DNA from: Plasmodiophora brassicae
Lineage: Eukaryota; Endomyxa; Phytomyxea; Plasmodiophorida; Plasmodiophoridae
Length of the DNA stretch: 64,000 bases
Assembly (NCBI GenBank): GCA_039704465.1
Contig: JASFAU010000005.1
Coordinates: 682,001-746,000, forward strand
Direction: 5' to 3'
Part shown: piece after piece, positions 63,894-64,000 of the stretch
Numbering within the stretch: the stretch's first letter is position 1
How the letters are laid out: every line of letters starts with the position of its first letter
Translations under genes and position numbers: made by a program
Notes under the pieces: model-generated
Told to the model about the DNA's origin: nothing
The model's input: only the letters and a program-made list of their open reading frames with translations
The model's database searches: none

Positions 63894-64000
63894 ATGCACG
63901 CCGACATCCTCGCCGTCTTCCCACTGCTCGTGCTGGCCATGACGGTGCCGGGAACGCTGGCGCAGAACTGCGTCTTGACGGTGCCGGCAGACCCACTTAC
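63894..64000 (+). CDS. Start of a secreted protein (runs off the window)
   Basis: The ATG at 63894 opens 35 codons to the edge. Residues 1-23 are a typical signal peptide (ILAVFPLLVLAMTVPGTLA) with a likely cleavage before QNC. The mature start NCVLTVPADPLT is too short to assign a family. Confidence 0.6.
   Translation, partial: MHADILAVFPLLVLAMTVPGTLAQNCVLTVPADPL

Overview
This is a transposon-rich stretch of a eukaryotic genome, followed by an ordinary gene-bearing block at the right-hand end. The host genes have short GT-AG introns (about 55-120 nt, donors often GTACGT, GTAAG or GTCGG). Base composition is GC-rich, and reverse-transcribing elements with chromodomains and Copia, CACTA, mariner, PIF/Harbinger and hAT relics are all present. 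That suggests a unicellular eukaryote such as a plasmodiophorid (Rhizaria) or an oomycete. The sequence alone does not settle the lineage, and no rRNA or confident tRNA gene is visible.

Left part (1 to about 41,100): LTR retrotransposons nested in one another. A Copia family occurs as C1 (1-2000, +), C2 (21459-24585, rearranged) and C3 (28866-33620, -). A Tf1/sushi-like chromodomain Ty3/Gypsy group occurs as G1 to G7. A second Gypsy-like family (E2 to E5) has an unusual reverse transcriptase motif. A short TRIM-like element family (T1, T2, T3 plus two solo LTRs) shares PBS, PPT and LTR ends with the Copia family. Target-site duplications (TSDs) and resumed reading frames prove several nestings: G2 in G1, E2 in the gag of G3, T1 in G3, a solo LTR in E3, and G5 in the C4 gag-pro region.

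Middle (41683-53883): a candidate CACTA (EnSpm) transposon of about 12.2 kb. It has 20-bp perfect terminal inverted repeats beginning CACTG, a 3-bp CCC duplication, GGCTGCA-rich subterminal repeats at both ends, a many-exon tnp2-type transposase gene facing the left end, and a four-exon 249-codon gene of unknown function facing the right end. It has itself been invaded by a 4.3-kb TIR element (8-bp TSD, inside a transposase zinc-finger exon), a TRIM solo LTR, a PIF/Harbinger derivative and a Copia-like LTR piece. It is followed by a nearly intact mariner transposase and a hAT remnant.

Right end (56,300-64,000): host genes. They are a six-exon PH-domain protein (+), an intronless voltage-gated, cyclic-nucleotide-binding-type potassium channel (-), a three-exon secreted protein resembling alpha/alpha-toroid glycosidases (-), and the start of another secreted protein (+) that runs off the window.
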